This document shows, in pieces, positions 18,382 to 27,144 of a stretch of 64,000 nt of DNA. Each line of letters begins with the position of its first letter. The first letter of the stretch is position 1. The notes beneath the pieces are model-generated. The model saw only the letters and a list, made by a program, of their open reading frames with translations. It made no database searches and was not told where the DNA came from. Source of the stretch: Flavobacterium segetis (GTDB lineage Bacteria > Bacteroidota > Bacteroidia > Flavobacteriales > Flavobacteriaceae); NCBI RefSeq assembly GCF_900129575.1, contig NZ_FQWE01000006.1:1-64000 (forward strand), written 5' to 3'. The translations under genes and the position numbers were made by a program.

Positions 18382-18452
18382 TTTGTAATTTTAAATTTAA
18401 TAGCAGCAAAGAAACAAATTCTAAACGGCTATTATATAATAATTACTTATGA

Positions 18453-18887
18453 TTAAACTCTTTCGTAATCGCCTTTCCAGTTTTTAATTGATTTTTTTAT
18501 ATCATCACCTGAAAGATTTTCGATTAGTGCTTTTTGAGTTAAATCAGGAAGTTCCTCATCGGGTGCAAATCGTAACGCAAATATTTGATAATCAGTAAGT
18601 TTATTTTCGATTTCCTCAAATCGTTTTCCCGTTGCGGCGAGATAACGATATCGTAATTCTATCCGTACAATTCGGTTTTGAAGTGTTAAGGCATAATGTT
18701 GACGAAGCATAAACGCTAAACAAAAAAGTACAGCAAAGACGACACTTATAAATGACCATATTACTGTATCTGAAGTTGTAAGGGCAAAATAAATACTGCA
18801 GGATAAAAATGCCATTATTACGGGATAGTAAACAAAATGATGCGGAGGATAAAAGCGGATATGATTTTTGTAAGATTGCGTTTTCAT
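18453..18887 (-). CDS. Small two-TM membrane protein (DUF6526-like)
   Basis: This 144-residue protein has a short N-terminal segment rich in aromatic residues (FYPPHHFVYYP), two adjacent membrane helices (about residues 20-65), and a cytoplasmic C-terminal domain including EIENKLTDYQIFALRFAPDEEL. The combination resembles the DUF6526 family common in Bacteroidota; function is unknown. It lies upstream of the pentapeptide-repeat gene with a 71-bp gap and could be co-transcribed with it. Confidence 0.65.
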   Translation of the reverse strand: MKTQSYKNHIRFYPPHHFVYYPVIMAFLSCSIYFALTTSDTVIWSFISVVFAVLFCLAFMLRQHYALTLQNRIVRIELRYRYLAATGKRFEEIENKLTDYQIFALRFAPDEELPDLTQKALIENLSGDDIKKSIKNWKGDYERV

Positions 18888-19223
18888 TTTTTATTGTTTT
18901 TCTAAAGATACTCAAAAACTTATAATTTATATAAAAGAGTTGAGTTGAAAAAGTTTTGCCGAGATAAATTAAAAAATATGTTTTTATTTTTAAGATAATT
19001 TACCAATGAATAATTCTTAGATTTTATGCTAAAAGCAATCAATGTTTTTAAATCTAAAGAGAATTTTACTTTAAGATATAGAACACTTATGAAGACAGGT
19101 CTTATAATTCGCGTTATTTTTTGATTAGTTATAGAACTATTTCAAATAAAATTATATAATTATTGTGAGTCATAAATCAGTATAAGGTATAATAATTTCT
19201 TAATTTTAGTAAAAATTAAAATT
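18888..19223. other. Intergenic region, no gene seen
   Basis: This divergent 336-bp A+T-rich gap lies between the membrane-protein gene and the alcohol dehydrogenase gene. It should hold both promoters. A short inverted repeat of TTTTAGT/TTAAAATT character sits just before the dehydrogenase start. Nothing else is evident. Confidence 0.5.
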
Positions 19224-20267
19224 ATGATACAAACGAAGGGATATGCCGTTCAGGATAAAAAAACAGATTTAGCTCCTTGGAGTTTCGAGCGCAGAGAGGT
19301 AGGACCACATGATGTACAATTTGACATTCAATTTTGTGGGGTTTGTCACAGCGACCTGCATCAGATAAAAGATGATTGGGGCGGATCTATTTTTCCTATG
19401 GTTCCTGGTCATGAAATTGTTGGTAAAGTTGTGAAAGTCGGAAGTCATGTCAAAAAATTTAAAGTTGGTGACCTTGCGGGAACGGGCTGTTTAGTTGATT
19501 CTTGTAGAAAATGCGAAAACTGTAAAGAAGGCTTAGAGCAATTTTGTTCTAATGGAAGTACGGGAACCTACAACGCCTTAGAACAGGATGGAAAAACTCC
19601 AACTTACGGAGGTTATTCGAATACAATTGTAGTTCATGAAGATTTTGTGCTTCACATTTCAGATAAATTAGATTTAGCTGCTGTTGCTCCGCTGCTTTGT
19701 GCAGGAATTACAACGTACTCTCCATTAAGACATTGGAAAGTTGGGAAAGGGCATAAACTAGCCGTTTTAGGCTTGGGCGGTTTAGGGCACATGGCAGTAA
19801 AATTTGGAGTTGCATTTGGAGCAGAAGTCACTGTACTAAGTACTTCACCTGAAAAAGAGGCAGATGCTAAAAAACTAGGAGCACATAAGTTTATTGTAAC
19901 TAAAGATGCAGAACAATTAAAAAGTGTAACTGGCTATTTTGATTTTATTCTGGATACTGTTTCTGCGCCACATGATTTGAATTTATATCTTTCTTTATTA
20001 CGAGTAAACGGAGTTCACATTTGCGTGGGAGTGCCACCAACACCTTATGAAATTCATGCATTTAGTTTGATAGGAGGAAGAAAAAGTTTAGCGGGTTCAC
20101 TTATCGGTGGGCTGCCAGAAACTCAAGAAATGCTTGATTATTGTGCAGAACATGATATCGTTTCAGATATTGAAATGATAGATATCAAAAATGTTCATGA
20201 AGCTTACGATCGAATGATCAAAGGAGATGTGCGCTATCGTTTTGTAATTGATATGGCAACCCTGTAA
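19224..20267 (+). CDS. Zinc-dependent NAD(P) alcohol/aldehyde dehydrogenase (cinnamyl-alcohol-dehydrogenase-like)
   Basis: This 347-residue medium-chain dehydrogenase has the catalytic zinc site in CGVCHSDLH (Cys and following His) and GHEIVGKV. The structural zinc site is CLVDSCRKCENCKEGLEQFC. The Rossmann motif is LGLGGLGHMAVKF. The VLSTSPEK segment after the second strand lacks an acidic residue, which favours NADP(H), as in the YahK/YjgB/CAD group. It likely reduces aldehydes broadly. It is a single-gene unit ended by a bidirectional terminator. Confidence 0.9.
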   Translation: MIQTKGYAVQDKKTDLAPWSFERREVGPHDVQFDIQFCGVCHSDLHQIKDDWGGSIFPMVPGHEIVGKVVKVGSHVKKFKVGDLAGTGCLVDSCRKCENCKEGLEQFCSNGSTGTYNALEQDGKTPTYGGYSNTIVVHEDFVLHISDKLDLAAVAPLLCAGITTYSPLRHWKVGKGHKLAVLGLGGLGHMAVKFGVAFGAEVTVLSTSPEKEADAKKLGAHKFIVTKDAEQLKSVTGYFDFILDTVSAPHDLNLYLSLLRVNGVHICVGVPPTPYEIHAFSLIGGRKSLAGSLIGGLPETQEMLDYCAEHDIVSDIEMIDIKNVHEAYDRMIKGDVRYRFVIDMATL

Positions 20268-20289
20268 AATTAGATTTTAGATGTTTATC

Positions 20290-20330
20290 AAAAAAAAAAC
20301 GCTGTAATTACTTGCAGCGTTTTTTGTTTT
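20290..20330. terminator. Bidirectional terminator between dehydrogenase and histidine kinase
   Basis: AACGCTG and CAGCGTT form a stem around a 10-nt loop, with a run of A before and a run of T after it. It can therefore end both the dehydrogenase transcript and the opposing Kdp-locus transcript. Confidence 0.85.
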
Positions 20331-20369
20331 ATTAGAGTTATGTTTTTAGGTAAAAAGTAGTTTCCATTC

Positions 20370-22097
20370 TTAGGAAACAGCCGGTAATACTACACTAAAA
20401 GTACTTCCCAAACCTAACTCACTTTTCACACCGATTGTACCATTTTGAGCTTCAATAAATTCTTTGCTAATGGCTAAGCCTAAACCAGTTCCTAACTTAT
20501 GACTTCCTGGGATTTGGAAATATTTATCAAAAACTTTATTTTTATAATGGCTGTCAATTCCTTTTCCTTTGTCTATAACTTCAAAGACAATTGTGTTTTT
20601 ATCCCCTTTTACTTTGACAATAATTTTACTATTTTCAGAGGAGTAGGTAATAGCATTTGTTAAAAAATTAATTAATACCCAAGAGGTTTTATCGTTATCT
20701 GCTTTTACCAAAGGTAAGTTTTCCTCTGCAACGATGATAATTTGGATTCCTTTTTGTTCAGCCTTTACTTTTACAGCTGCAATTGAGTAATCTATAATTT
20801 CGTAAGCACTAGTATTATCGATCGTAAGATGTAATTTCCCAGTTTCCACTTGTGATAAATCGAGTAGTTCTCCCGTAATCTTTAGTAGTCTTTCGCTATC
20901 TTCCTTAATACTACAAATTAATTGTTTCTGATCTTCATTGATTGTGCCAGTATCTTCTTTTTCCAGTAATTGTAAACTCATTTTTATAGAAGAAATAGGT
21001 GTTTTTAACTCATGCGAAACGGTAGCTATAAAATTTGTTTTTGCGAAATCTAATTCTTTGAATACTGTAATATTTCTTAGAATAATTACATCACCTATAT
21101 CAATTGTTCGGTCTTCGCCTGTTGGTTTAATCGTGATACTAACTATTTCCTTTTCAAAATAACTTTCTACATTATCTGCAAAAATTTTCATTGGTTCTGC
21201 TTTCTTCTTATCGTCTTTAAAAGTACTGATAATCAATGATTTCATTAAATCGTTTTTCAGCGCAAGAGTAGTAGCTAATTGTCCCACAACTTCTTCTGAT
21301 TTTAATCCTATAATTTTTAAAGCTTCGTTGTTCACAAATAATACGCTTCCTTTATCGTCTAAACCTATAATAGGATCGTGCATGTTGTTTATCAATGTTT
21401 CTAATCTTCTTTTCTCGAATGATAATTTATGCAAATTACTGCTGCTGTATTCTTGTAATTTCTCTGCCATTGAATTGAATGATTTTGCTAGATCTCCAAA
21501 TTCATTATGGTTCATAAAATGCACTCGTTGCGAATAATTTTTGTTTGCAATTTCCTTGATACTATCTGTCAGTTCTTTAATAGGATTGGCAATATTATTA
21601 GGTAAATTAACTAATAAATTAAAGGCAATTAAAAAGCAAAGTGTTCCAGTAATGGCAATCCATAAATTAGCAGTTTCCGCTGTGTGCGTTGCAACATCAC
21701 TCTTTTGTTTAATAGCATTCATATTCAACTTCATTATCTCAAAAATACCTTGCCGAATTTGATTTTTGATTGTTTCATTACTAAAATCAATTTTAAGCTC
21801 TGTAAACTTTTTTTCAAGTATAATGTTAGCATTTGCTTCTCCAATTTCAGTTGCATTTTCCATTTGACTTTTAAGGTTTTTTTCGAAAAAAGCAATATCA
21901 ATTTTTCGATCTTCTCCAGTTTTTTCAAGCGAAAGCAGCATATTACGAGAATACTCTAACGTATTATAGTTGGCTTTTAATATATTTTGTGTGTCTATTT
22001 TTATCAAGAAAACAGAGTAGGCACTAATTAACGATAGAATAATAATCATTAAGAATAGTAATCCTACCCCTAGATTTAATTTGGTTTTTATTTTCAT
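20370..22097 (-). CDS. Membrane histidine kinase (HAMP-PAS-HisKA-HATPase) of the Kdp locus
   Basis: This 575-residue sensor kinase has membrane helices at about residues 8-32 and 145-170 around a small periplasmic helical domain. They are followed by HAMP (about 170-225), a PAS domain (about 235-350), HisKA with phospho-acceptor His362 in ATVSHELKTPI, and HATPase_c with N box NFLTNAI, G1 box DKGKGI and G2 box GTGLGLAISKEF. It follows the KdpD-N gene by 17 bp and probably supplies the kinase half missing from it. The predicted partner is the sigma-54 response regulator upstream of the operon. Periplasmic ligand is unknown. Confidence 0.9.
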   Translation of the reverse strand: MKIKTKLNLGVGLLFLMIIILSLISAYSVFLIKIDTQNILKANYNTLEYSRNMLLSLEKTGEDRKIDIAFFEKNLKSQMENATEIGEANANIILEKKFTELKIDFSNETIKNQIRQGIFEIMKLNMNAIKQKSDVATHTAETANLWIAITGTLCFLIAFNLLVNLPNNIANPIKELTDSIKEIANKNYSQRVHFMNHNEFGDLAKSFNSMAEKLQEYSSSNLHKLSFEKRRLETLINNMHDPIIGLDDKGSVLFVNNEALKIIGLKSEEVVGQLATTLALKNDLMKSLIISTFKDDKKKAEPMKIFADNVESYFEKEIVSITIKPTGEDRTIDIGDVIILRNITVFKELDFAKTNFIATVSHELKTPISSIKMSLQLLEKEDTGTINEDQKQLICSIKEDSERLLKITGELLDLSQVETGKLHLTIDNTSAYEIIDYSIAAVKVKAEQKGIQIIIVAEENLPLVKADNDKTSWVLINFLTNAITYSSENSKIIVKVKGDKNTIVFEVIDKGKGIDSHYKNKVFDKYFQIPGSHKLGTGLGLAISKEFIEAQNGTIGVKSELGLGSTFSVVLPAVS

Positions 22098-22114
22098 GAT
22101 GCTAGAAATAAATG

Positions 22115-23242
22115 TTATGACAAAATTACTAAGTCAATATTTGATGAAGATAGATTATTCAGTAATTTATTAAATATAGTAGTCGATAAAATTACTTTAA
22201 ATAAATTTAAATGTGGTTTCCCAATACAAACAGTTGTAATATTTTTCTGTTCAACAATTTCTAATATCGCATCGGTAATGCTATTATTTTCTACTTTGAT
22301 AACCTCAGCATTTAATTGTGACGCTAATTTGAAATTATTGATTAAATGGCGCTGTTTATCTAAGGCTATTTTATTGGAACTTTCTTTCGGAGTTTCTACA
22401 TACAAAACATACCATTTGCAATTGTAATAACTTGCTAATCTCGCTGTTTTCCGAATCACAATTTTAGCCATTTTATCATTACTACTGATGCAAGCGACTA
22501 TTTTTTGAGGTTTAAGCGCTAAATTTTTAGGGACTTCATTTTCTACTTTGCGACCTACTTGATTCACCACTTCTTTCAAAGCTAATTCACGTAATTGTAA
22601 AATTTGATCTGATTTGAAAAAGTTATTCAATGCGGTTGGTATTTTATCAGCCGTATAAATTTTGCCTTCTTTCAATCGTGCAATCAAATCCTCTGAAGTT
22701 AAATCGATATTCACCACTTCATCTGCCATTCGCAACACATGATCTGGAATTCTCTCTTGTACATCAATAGTAGTAATTCGTTTTACATCTTGATTTAAAC
22801 TTTCTATATGCTGAATATTTACTGCCGAAATTACATTGATTCCAGATTCTAGAATTTCTAAAACATCTTGCCAGCGTTTTTCATTTTTACTTCCTTCTAT
22901 ATTCGTATGTGCTAGCTCATCGACAATCACCACTTCTGGACGTAAATTAATAATCGCTTGAACGTCCATTTCTTCCAGTTGCTTCCCTTTATAGAAAATA
23001 GTACGGCGCGGAATAATAGGAAGACCAGCTAATAATTCATGCGTTTCTTTGCGATTATGGGTTTCAATATATCCAATTTTAACATCAATACCGTTCTTTA
23101 ATAAGGTGTGCGCTTCTTGAAGCATGCGATACGTTTTTCCCACACCAGCGCTCATCCCAATGTAGATTTTAAACTTTCCTTTGCGAGATTTCTGAATTAA
23201 ATCTAGAAAGTGCTTGACATTATTTTCTTTTTCGTTGTCCAT
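22115..23242 (-). CDS. KdpD N-terminal half (KdpD sensor domain plus Usp domain) as a separate protein
   Basis: This 375-residue protein has the KdpD-type P-loop domain with Walker A GMSAGVGKT at residues 29-37 and the VIVDELAHTNIEGS segment, followed by a universal-stress-protein-like domain (about 240-370). In E. coli KdpD these two parts are fused to four membrane helices and a histidine kinase; here the protein ends after Usp. The start is taken at MDNEKENN because the upstream in-frame codons overlap a repeat. It lies between the porin and histidine kinase genes, consistent with a split KdpD. Confidence 0.88.
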   Translation of the reverse strand: MDNEKENNVKHFLDLIQKSRKGKFKIYIGMSAGVGKTYRMLQEAHTLLKNGIDVKIGYIETHNRKETHELLAGLPIIPRRTIFYKGKQLEEMDVQAIINLRPEVVIVDELAHTNIEGSKNEKRWQDVLEILESGINVISAVNIQHIESLNQDVKRITTIDVQERIPDHVLRMADEVVNIDLTSEDLIARLKEGKIYTADKIPTALNNFFKSDQILQLRELALKEVVNQVGRKVENEVPKNLALKPQKIVACISSNDKMAKIVIRKTARLASYYNCKWYVLYVETPKESSNKIALDKQRHLINNFKLASQLNAEVIKVENNSITDAILEIVEQKNITTVCIGKPHLNLFKVILSTTIFNKLLNNLSSSNIDLVILS

Positions 23243-23260
23243 TTCGGTTAAATTATTTTT

Positions 23261-23380
23261 GCCGCTAAGGCACAAAGTCACTAAGAGTTTTTTGTAACAA
23301 AATTTAAAATACTTCTTGAAAAACAGATCTTTTCATTACTTTTTAGAAAAGAAAACTTTGAGTCTTTGTGCCTTCACGGC
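23261..23380. repeat. Imperfect inverted repeat between porin and kdpD genes
   Basis: The arm at 23261-23285 (GCCGCTAAGGCACAAAGTC and following bases) is nearly complementary to the arm at 23356-23380 (CTTTGAGTCTTTGTGCC and following bases), separated by about 70 bp. The G+C-richer CTTTG-TGCC motif resembles a dispersed repeat seen between Flavobacterium genes (recalled). Confidence 0.55.
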
Positions 23381-23392
23381 AAAACTTTTAAT

Positions 23393-24478
23393 TTAAAATT
23401 TGATAGCCAAAGCAGTAACTATAGAAAAACTAGTATCTGATACTTCAGCGGTGTTTTTAGCAAAAACGGCATCTTCACTAGTGTAATTTTTAATTTCAGT
23501 TCTCCACATTAAATTTGGATATATTTTATAATCCGCGTTTAATGAAACGCCGTAGGTTTCAAAACCATTTGAGGTTCCTGATGCAATTATTATTCCTTTT
23601 TTATCTTGGTAATATTCTCCTCTTACTGCAAAATTTAATTTATCAGTTGCCATCAATTGCGCCATTACAGAAGCTCCGTGCCATTTGTTATACTCATCAC
23701 TTTGAAGTGCGGCTTGTTCCCAACCGATATCAAATCCCGCTAAAAGTTTTACTTTACTGGTTAAATCATAAGCAGCATATAAATCATGGAAATAACGTTT
23801 TTGACGTACGTTATACGCTTTATCATTTCCTATAAAAGAGCTACTATTTATTGAAAATTTTGATGAAGGTCTGTACACAATTTGATGACCAAAACTCGGT
23901 GTTGTATTACCATCGACACGCTCAATTCGTTGCCATCCGTTAAGATACAATCCCGTCAATTCCCATTGTCCACTTGGCGAAATGTACGTAATTTTGGCTC
24001 CAGCCTCAAAATAAGGAGAATTTTCCGCCATAATACTTCTAGTTAAGGTAAAGCAATCGGCTCCAATAGCACTTTCATAACCGATATGCGAAGGTAAAAT
24101 TCCTGCTGTGATCCATAAGTTTTGGTTCCTTGCCAATTTAAAACCTATGTTTGCTTCATAAACATTTTTTAAAACTCCGGGTTCTGCTGCATAATTGGCA
24201 TTCATATAGGAACCCGCCGCAATAGCTATGTTGGCACGTACCTTTTCAGTTTCGAAATTGGCTTTTACAAATCCAAGGTTCAAACTTACCTCATTGTTAC
24301 GGTTGTGGCTGTATATGAATCCTGGACGCGAATTATTGTCGGGATTATTAGCGTCATATTGAAAATAGGTTTCAGCATATCCACTTATTTTCAATGGATT
24401 TTCAGATTTTTCTTCTTGCGCAAAAGCTACTCCTGAAAAACATAAAGTTAAAGCAGCTAGACTTATTTTTGTATTCAT
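23393..24478 (-). CDS. Outer-membrane beta-barrel porin of the Kdp locus
   Basis: This 361-residue protein has a signal peptide ending at VAFAQ, then alternating amphipathic beta-strands with aromatic girdles. It ends in a terminal strand with C-terminal Phe (ALAIKF), the outer-membrane insertion signal. It resembles the BBP2/OmpL-like porin group of Bacteroidota. I start at MNTKISLAAL, since the 15 codons upstream do not fit a signal peptide. Location after kdpC suggests that it lets potassium or another solute through the outer membrane when Kdp is expressed; that is inference. A hairpin terminator separates it from kdpC. Confidence 0.85.
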   Translation of the reverse strand: MNTKISLAALTLCFSGVAFAQEEKSENPLKISGYAETYFQYDANNPDNNSRPGFIYSHNRNNEVSLNLGFVKANFETEKVRANIAIAAGSYMNANYAAEPGVLKNVYEANIGFKLARNQNLWITAGILPSHIGYESAIGADCFTLTRSIMAENSPYFEAGAKITYISPSGQWELTGLYLNGWQRIERVDGNTTPSFGHQIVYRPSSKFSINSSSFIGNDKAYNVRQKRYFHDLYAAYDLTSKVKLLAGFDIGWEQAALQSDEYNKWHGASVMAQLMATDKLNFAVRGEYYQDKKGIIIASGTSNGFETYGVSLNADYKIYPNLMWRTEIKNYTSEDAVFAKNTAEVSDTSFSIVTALAIKF

Positions 24479-24501
24479 TTTGTATTCATTAAGTTGATTT
24501 T

Positions 24502-24532
24502 TAAAAAAAGGGAGGTATGGCAAAACCTCCCT
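24502..24532 (-). terminator. Hairpin terminator between kdpC and the porin gene
   Basis: On the minus strand GGGAGGT pairs with ACCTCCC around an 8-nt loop, followed by a run of seven T. It lies 17 bp after the kdpC stop and within the otherwise co-directional locus, so it may lower expression of the downstream genes. Confidence 0.8.
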
Positions 24533-24548
24533 AGCTCTGATTACGGCT

Positions 24549-25109
24549 TTATTTTAGTTGGTCTAGAGCAATATTTAGTTTTAGAACATTAATTTTTGCT
24601 GGTCCAAACATCTCTAATAAAGGTTGTTCTGTGTTGGCGTCAATCAAGGTGTTTACTTTTTCAGGATCTATATTTCTTGTTTTCTGAATTCGAGAGATTT
24701 GAATTTTAGCACTTGTTACTGAAATATTCGGATCTAATCCACTTCCACTGGCTGTTACTAAATCAACTGGAATCTCCGATTTTTTAACACTTGGATTTTT
24801 AAGTAAAAAAGTATCAATTCGACCTTGAACTACGGCTAGATATTCTTCATTTGAAGCTCCTTTATTACTTGCTCCTGATCCAGCAGCATTATAGTCTACC
24901 GCTGATGGTCGTCCCCAGAAGTATTCGTCTTTCGTAAAGCTTTGTCCAATGTTAGCGTATCCTTTGGTTTGTTTGTAAGACACGATTTCGCCTTTTCCGT
25001 TGTTAGGCGCTAATTGAGCAACTGCCCATACCGATAGTGGATAAATTACTGTGAAAAGCACCAGCAACACCACGGTCATTCTTATTCCTTTTATTAAATT
25101 ATCTTTCAT
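24549..25109 (-). CDS. kdpC: Potassium-transporting ATPase subunit KdpC
   Basis: This 186-residue protein has one N-terminal membrane helix (about residues 8-30) and a periplasmic domain. Typical family segments are YFWGRPSAVDYN, GASNEEYL, and the highly conserved VTASGSGLDPNIS. KdpC stabilises the KdpFABC potassium pump. I start at MKDNLIKG; the ten preceding in-frame codons run into kdpB. Spacing from kdpB is 13 bp. Confidence 0.95.
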   Translation of the reverse strand: MKDNLIKGIRMTVVLLVLFTVIYPLSVWAVAQLAPNNGKGEIVSYKQTKGYANIGQSFTKDEYFWGRPSAVDYNAAGSGASNKGASNEEYLAVVQGRIDTFLLKNPSVKKSEIPVDLVTASGSGLDPNISVTSAKIQISRIQKTRNIDPEKVNTLIDANTEQPLLEMFGPAKINVLKLNIALDQLK

Positions 25110-25122
25110 AATTTCTATTTTT

Positions 25123-27132
25123 TTAAATAAATAATGCAACTACAATATCAATCAATTTGATACCGATGAAGGGAACGATGATTCCACCAACACCAAACAG
25201 CAATAAATTTCTTCTCAATAAAGCACTAGCGCCAATTGGTTTGTAACTCACTCCTTTTAAAGCCAATGGAATCAAGAACGGTATAATGATCGCGTTGAAA
25301 ATTACTGCTGAAAGTATTGCACTTTCAGGACTGTGTAAATGCATTATGTTTAATCCTTGAAGTGCGGGAATTGCAGTGATAAATAAAGCTGGAATGATAG
25401 CAAAATATTTGGCCACATCATTGGCAATACTAAACGTGGTAAGCGTACCGCGAGTCATTAATAACTGTTTGCCAATTTCCACGATTTCAATTAATTTGGT
25501 TGGATCATTGTCTAAATCGACCATATTTCCTGCTTCTTTAGCCGCTTGTGTTCCGCTATTCATGGCAACACCAACATCAGCTTGGGCAAGGGCAGGAGCA
25601 TCATTCGTACCATCTCCCATCATAGCAACAAGTCGTCCAGCCATTTGCTCTTGCTTGATGTAATTCATTTTATCTTCTGGTTTCGCTTCGGCAATAAAGT
25701 CATCAACACCAGCTTTTTCAGCAATAAATTTGGCAGTCAAAGGATTATCACCTGTTACCATTACCGTTTTAATTCCCATTTTGCGAAGGCGCTCAAATCG
25801 CTCGAACATCCCAGTTTTAATGATGTCTTGCAATTCGATTACTCCAAGAGCCACTTCATTTTCAGAAACTACTAAAGGCGTACCTCCATTTTCAGCAATT
25901 ACTTTTACTTGATCCAAAAGTTCGGTTGGAAAAGTATTTCCAGCATTTGTCACCATGTTTTTAATGGCATCTGTAGCTCCTTTTCTAATACGAGTACTGT
26001 CAAAATTGATTCCTGAACTTCTCGTCTCGGCAGTAAACTTGATAAATTGTGCGTTACTATTTTGAAAAGTTAAAGGATCTATTTTTGACAATTCAACAAT
26101 CGATTTTCCTTCTGGTGTTTCATCAGAAATAGAACTTAAAAATGCCGCTTTGATTAATTGTGCTTCTGTAATTCCAGGAGCAGGGTAGAAGTGAGTTGCT
26201 TTTCGGTTCCCAATCGTAATTGTTCCGGTTTTATCCAACAGTAATACATCAATATCTCCAGCAGTTTCAACCGCTCTACCACTTTTCGTGATTACATTCG
26301 CTCTCAAAGCGCGGTCCATTCCTGCAATTCCAATTGCTGATAAAAGTCCTCCAATGGTTGTTGGAATTAAGCAAACAAATAAGGCAATAAAAGAAGCTAT
26401 TGTAATATTTACATTCGAATAATCTGCTAATGGTTTTAAAGTCACACAAACAATGATGAATACTAAGGTAAACCCAGCAAGTAAAATGGTTAAGGCGATT
26501 TCATTTGGTGTTTTTTGGCGTGAAGCTCCTTCTACCAAAGCAATCATTTTATCTAAAAAACTTTCGCCTGGTTCATTAGTAACTTCTACAACAATTCGGT
26601 CAGAAAGTACTTTTGTACCACCGGTAACGGAACTTTTATCTCCACCAGATTCTCGAATTACGGGAGCAGATTCACCTGTTATGGCACTTTCATCAATGGT
26701 GGCCAAACCTTCTACGATTTCTCCATCAGTTGGAATAATATCGCCGGCTTCGCACACAAATAAATCGCCTTTTTTAAGTTCAGAGGATGATATTTTTTCA
26801 CCGCTTTTTAAAGTTGCAGGAGTTTCTTCCCTTGTTTTTCTTAAACTATCGGCTTGTGCTTTTCCTCTTGCTTCGGCAATGGCTTCGGCAAAATTGGCAA
26901 ACAACAACGTCAACAATAAGACTAGGAATACAACAAAATTATATCCAAAACTACCTTGTGAAGTTTCGCCTGTCAAAGTCCAAATAGAAACAACAAGCAT
27001 TACAAATGTTCCGATTTCTACCGTAAACATCACAGGATTTCGAAACATAAGTTTCGGATTCAATTTCACAAAAGATTTAACCAATGCTTGTTGCATGATG
27101 TCTTTTTGAAATAAGGATTGATCTTTATTCAT
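25123..27132 (-). CDS. kdpB: Potassium-transporting P-type ATPase subunit KdpB
   Basis: This 669-residue type IA P-type ATPase is the ATP-hydrolysing subunit of KdpFABC. The phosphorylated Asp300 is in [12 protein letters not shown]. Other motifs are the actuator [14 protein letters not shown], the hinge [14 protein letters not shown], and [18 protein letters not shown]. Membrane helices occur near the N terminus, at about 215-265 and in the C-terminal third. Length is normal (E. coli 682). It sits between kdpA and kdpC with short gaps. Confidence 0.97.
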   Translation of the reverse strand: MNKDQSLFQKDIMQQALVKSFVKLNPKLMFRNPVMFTVEIGTFVMLVVSIWTLTGETSQGSFGYNFVVFLVLLLTLLFANFAEAIAEARGKAQADSLRKTREETPATLKSGEKISSSELKKGDLFVCEAGDIIPTDGEIVEGLATIDESAITGESAPVIRESGGDKSSVTGGTKVLSDRIVVEVTNEPGESFLDKMIALVEGASRQKTPNEIALTILLAGFTLVFIIVCVTLKPLADYSNVNITIASFIALFVCLIPTTIGGLLSAIGIAGMDRALRANVITKSGRAVETAGDIDVLLLDKTGTITIGNRKATHFYPAPGITEAQLIKAAFLSSISDETPEGKSIVELSKIDPLTFQNSNAQFIKFTAETRSSGINFDSTRIRKGATDAIKNMVTNAGNTFPTELLDQVKVIAENGGTPLVVSENEVALGVIELQDIIKTGMFERFERLRKMGIKTVMVTGDNPLTAKFIAEKAGVDDFIAEAKPEDKMNYIKQEQMAGRLVAMMGDGTNDAPALAQADVGVAMNSGTQAAKEAGNMVDLDNDPTKLIEIVEIGKQLLMTRGTLTTFSIANDVAKYFAIIPALFITAIPALQGLNIMHLHSPESAILSAVIFNAIIIPFLIPLALKGVSYKPIGASALLRRNLLLFGVGGIIVPFIGIKLIDIVVALFI

Positions 27133-27144
27133 TTTAAATTCTTT

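Noticed and set aside
26453..27109. 218-codon plus-strand frame inside kdpB
   Set aside because: Antisense shadow of a well-conserved gene; no independent evidence.
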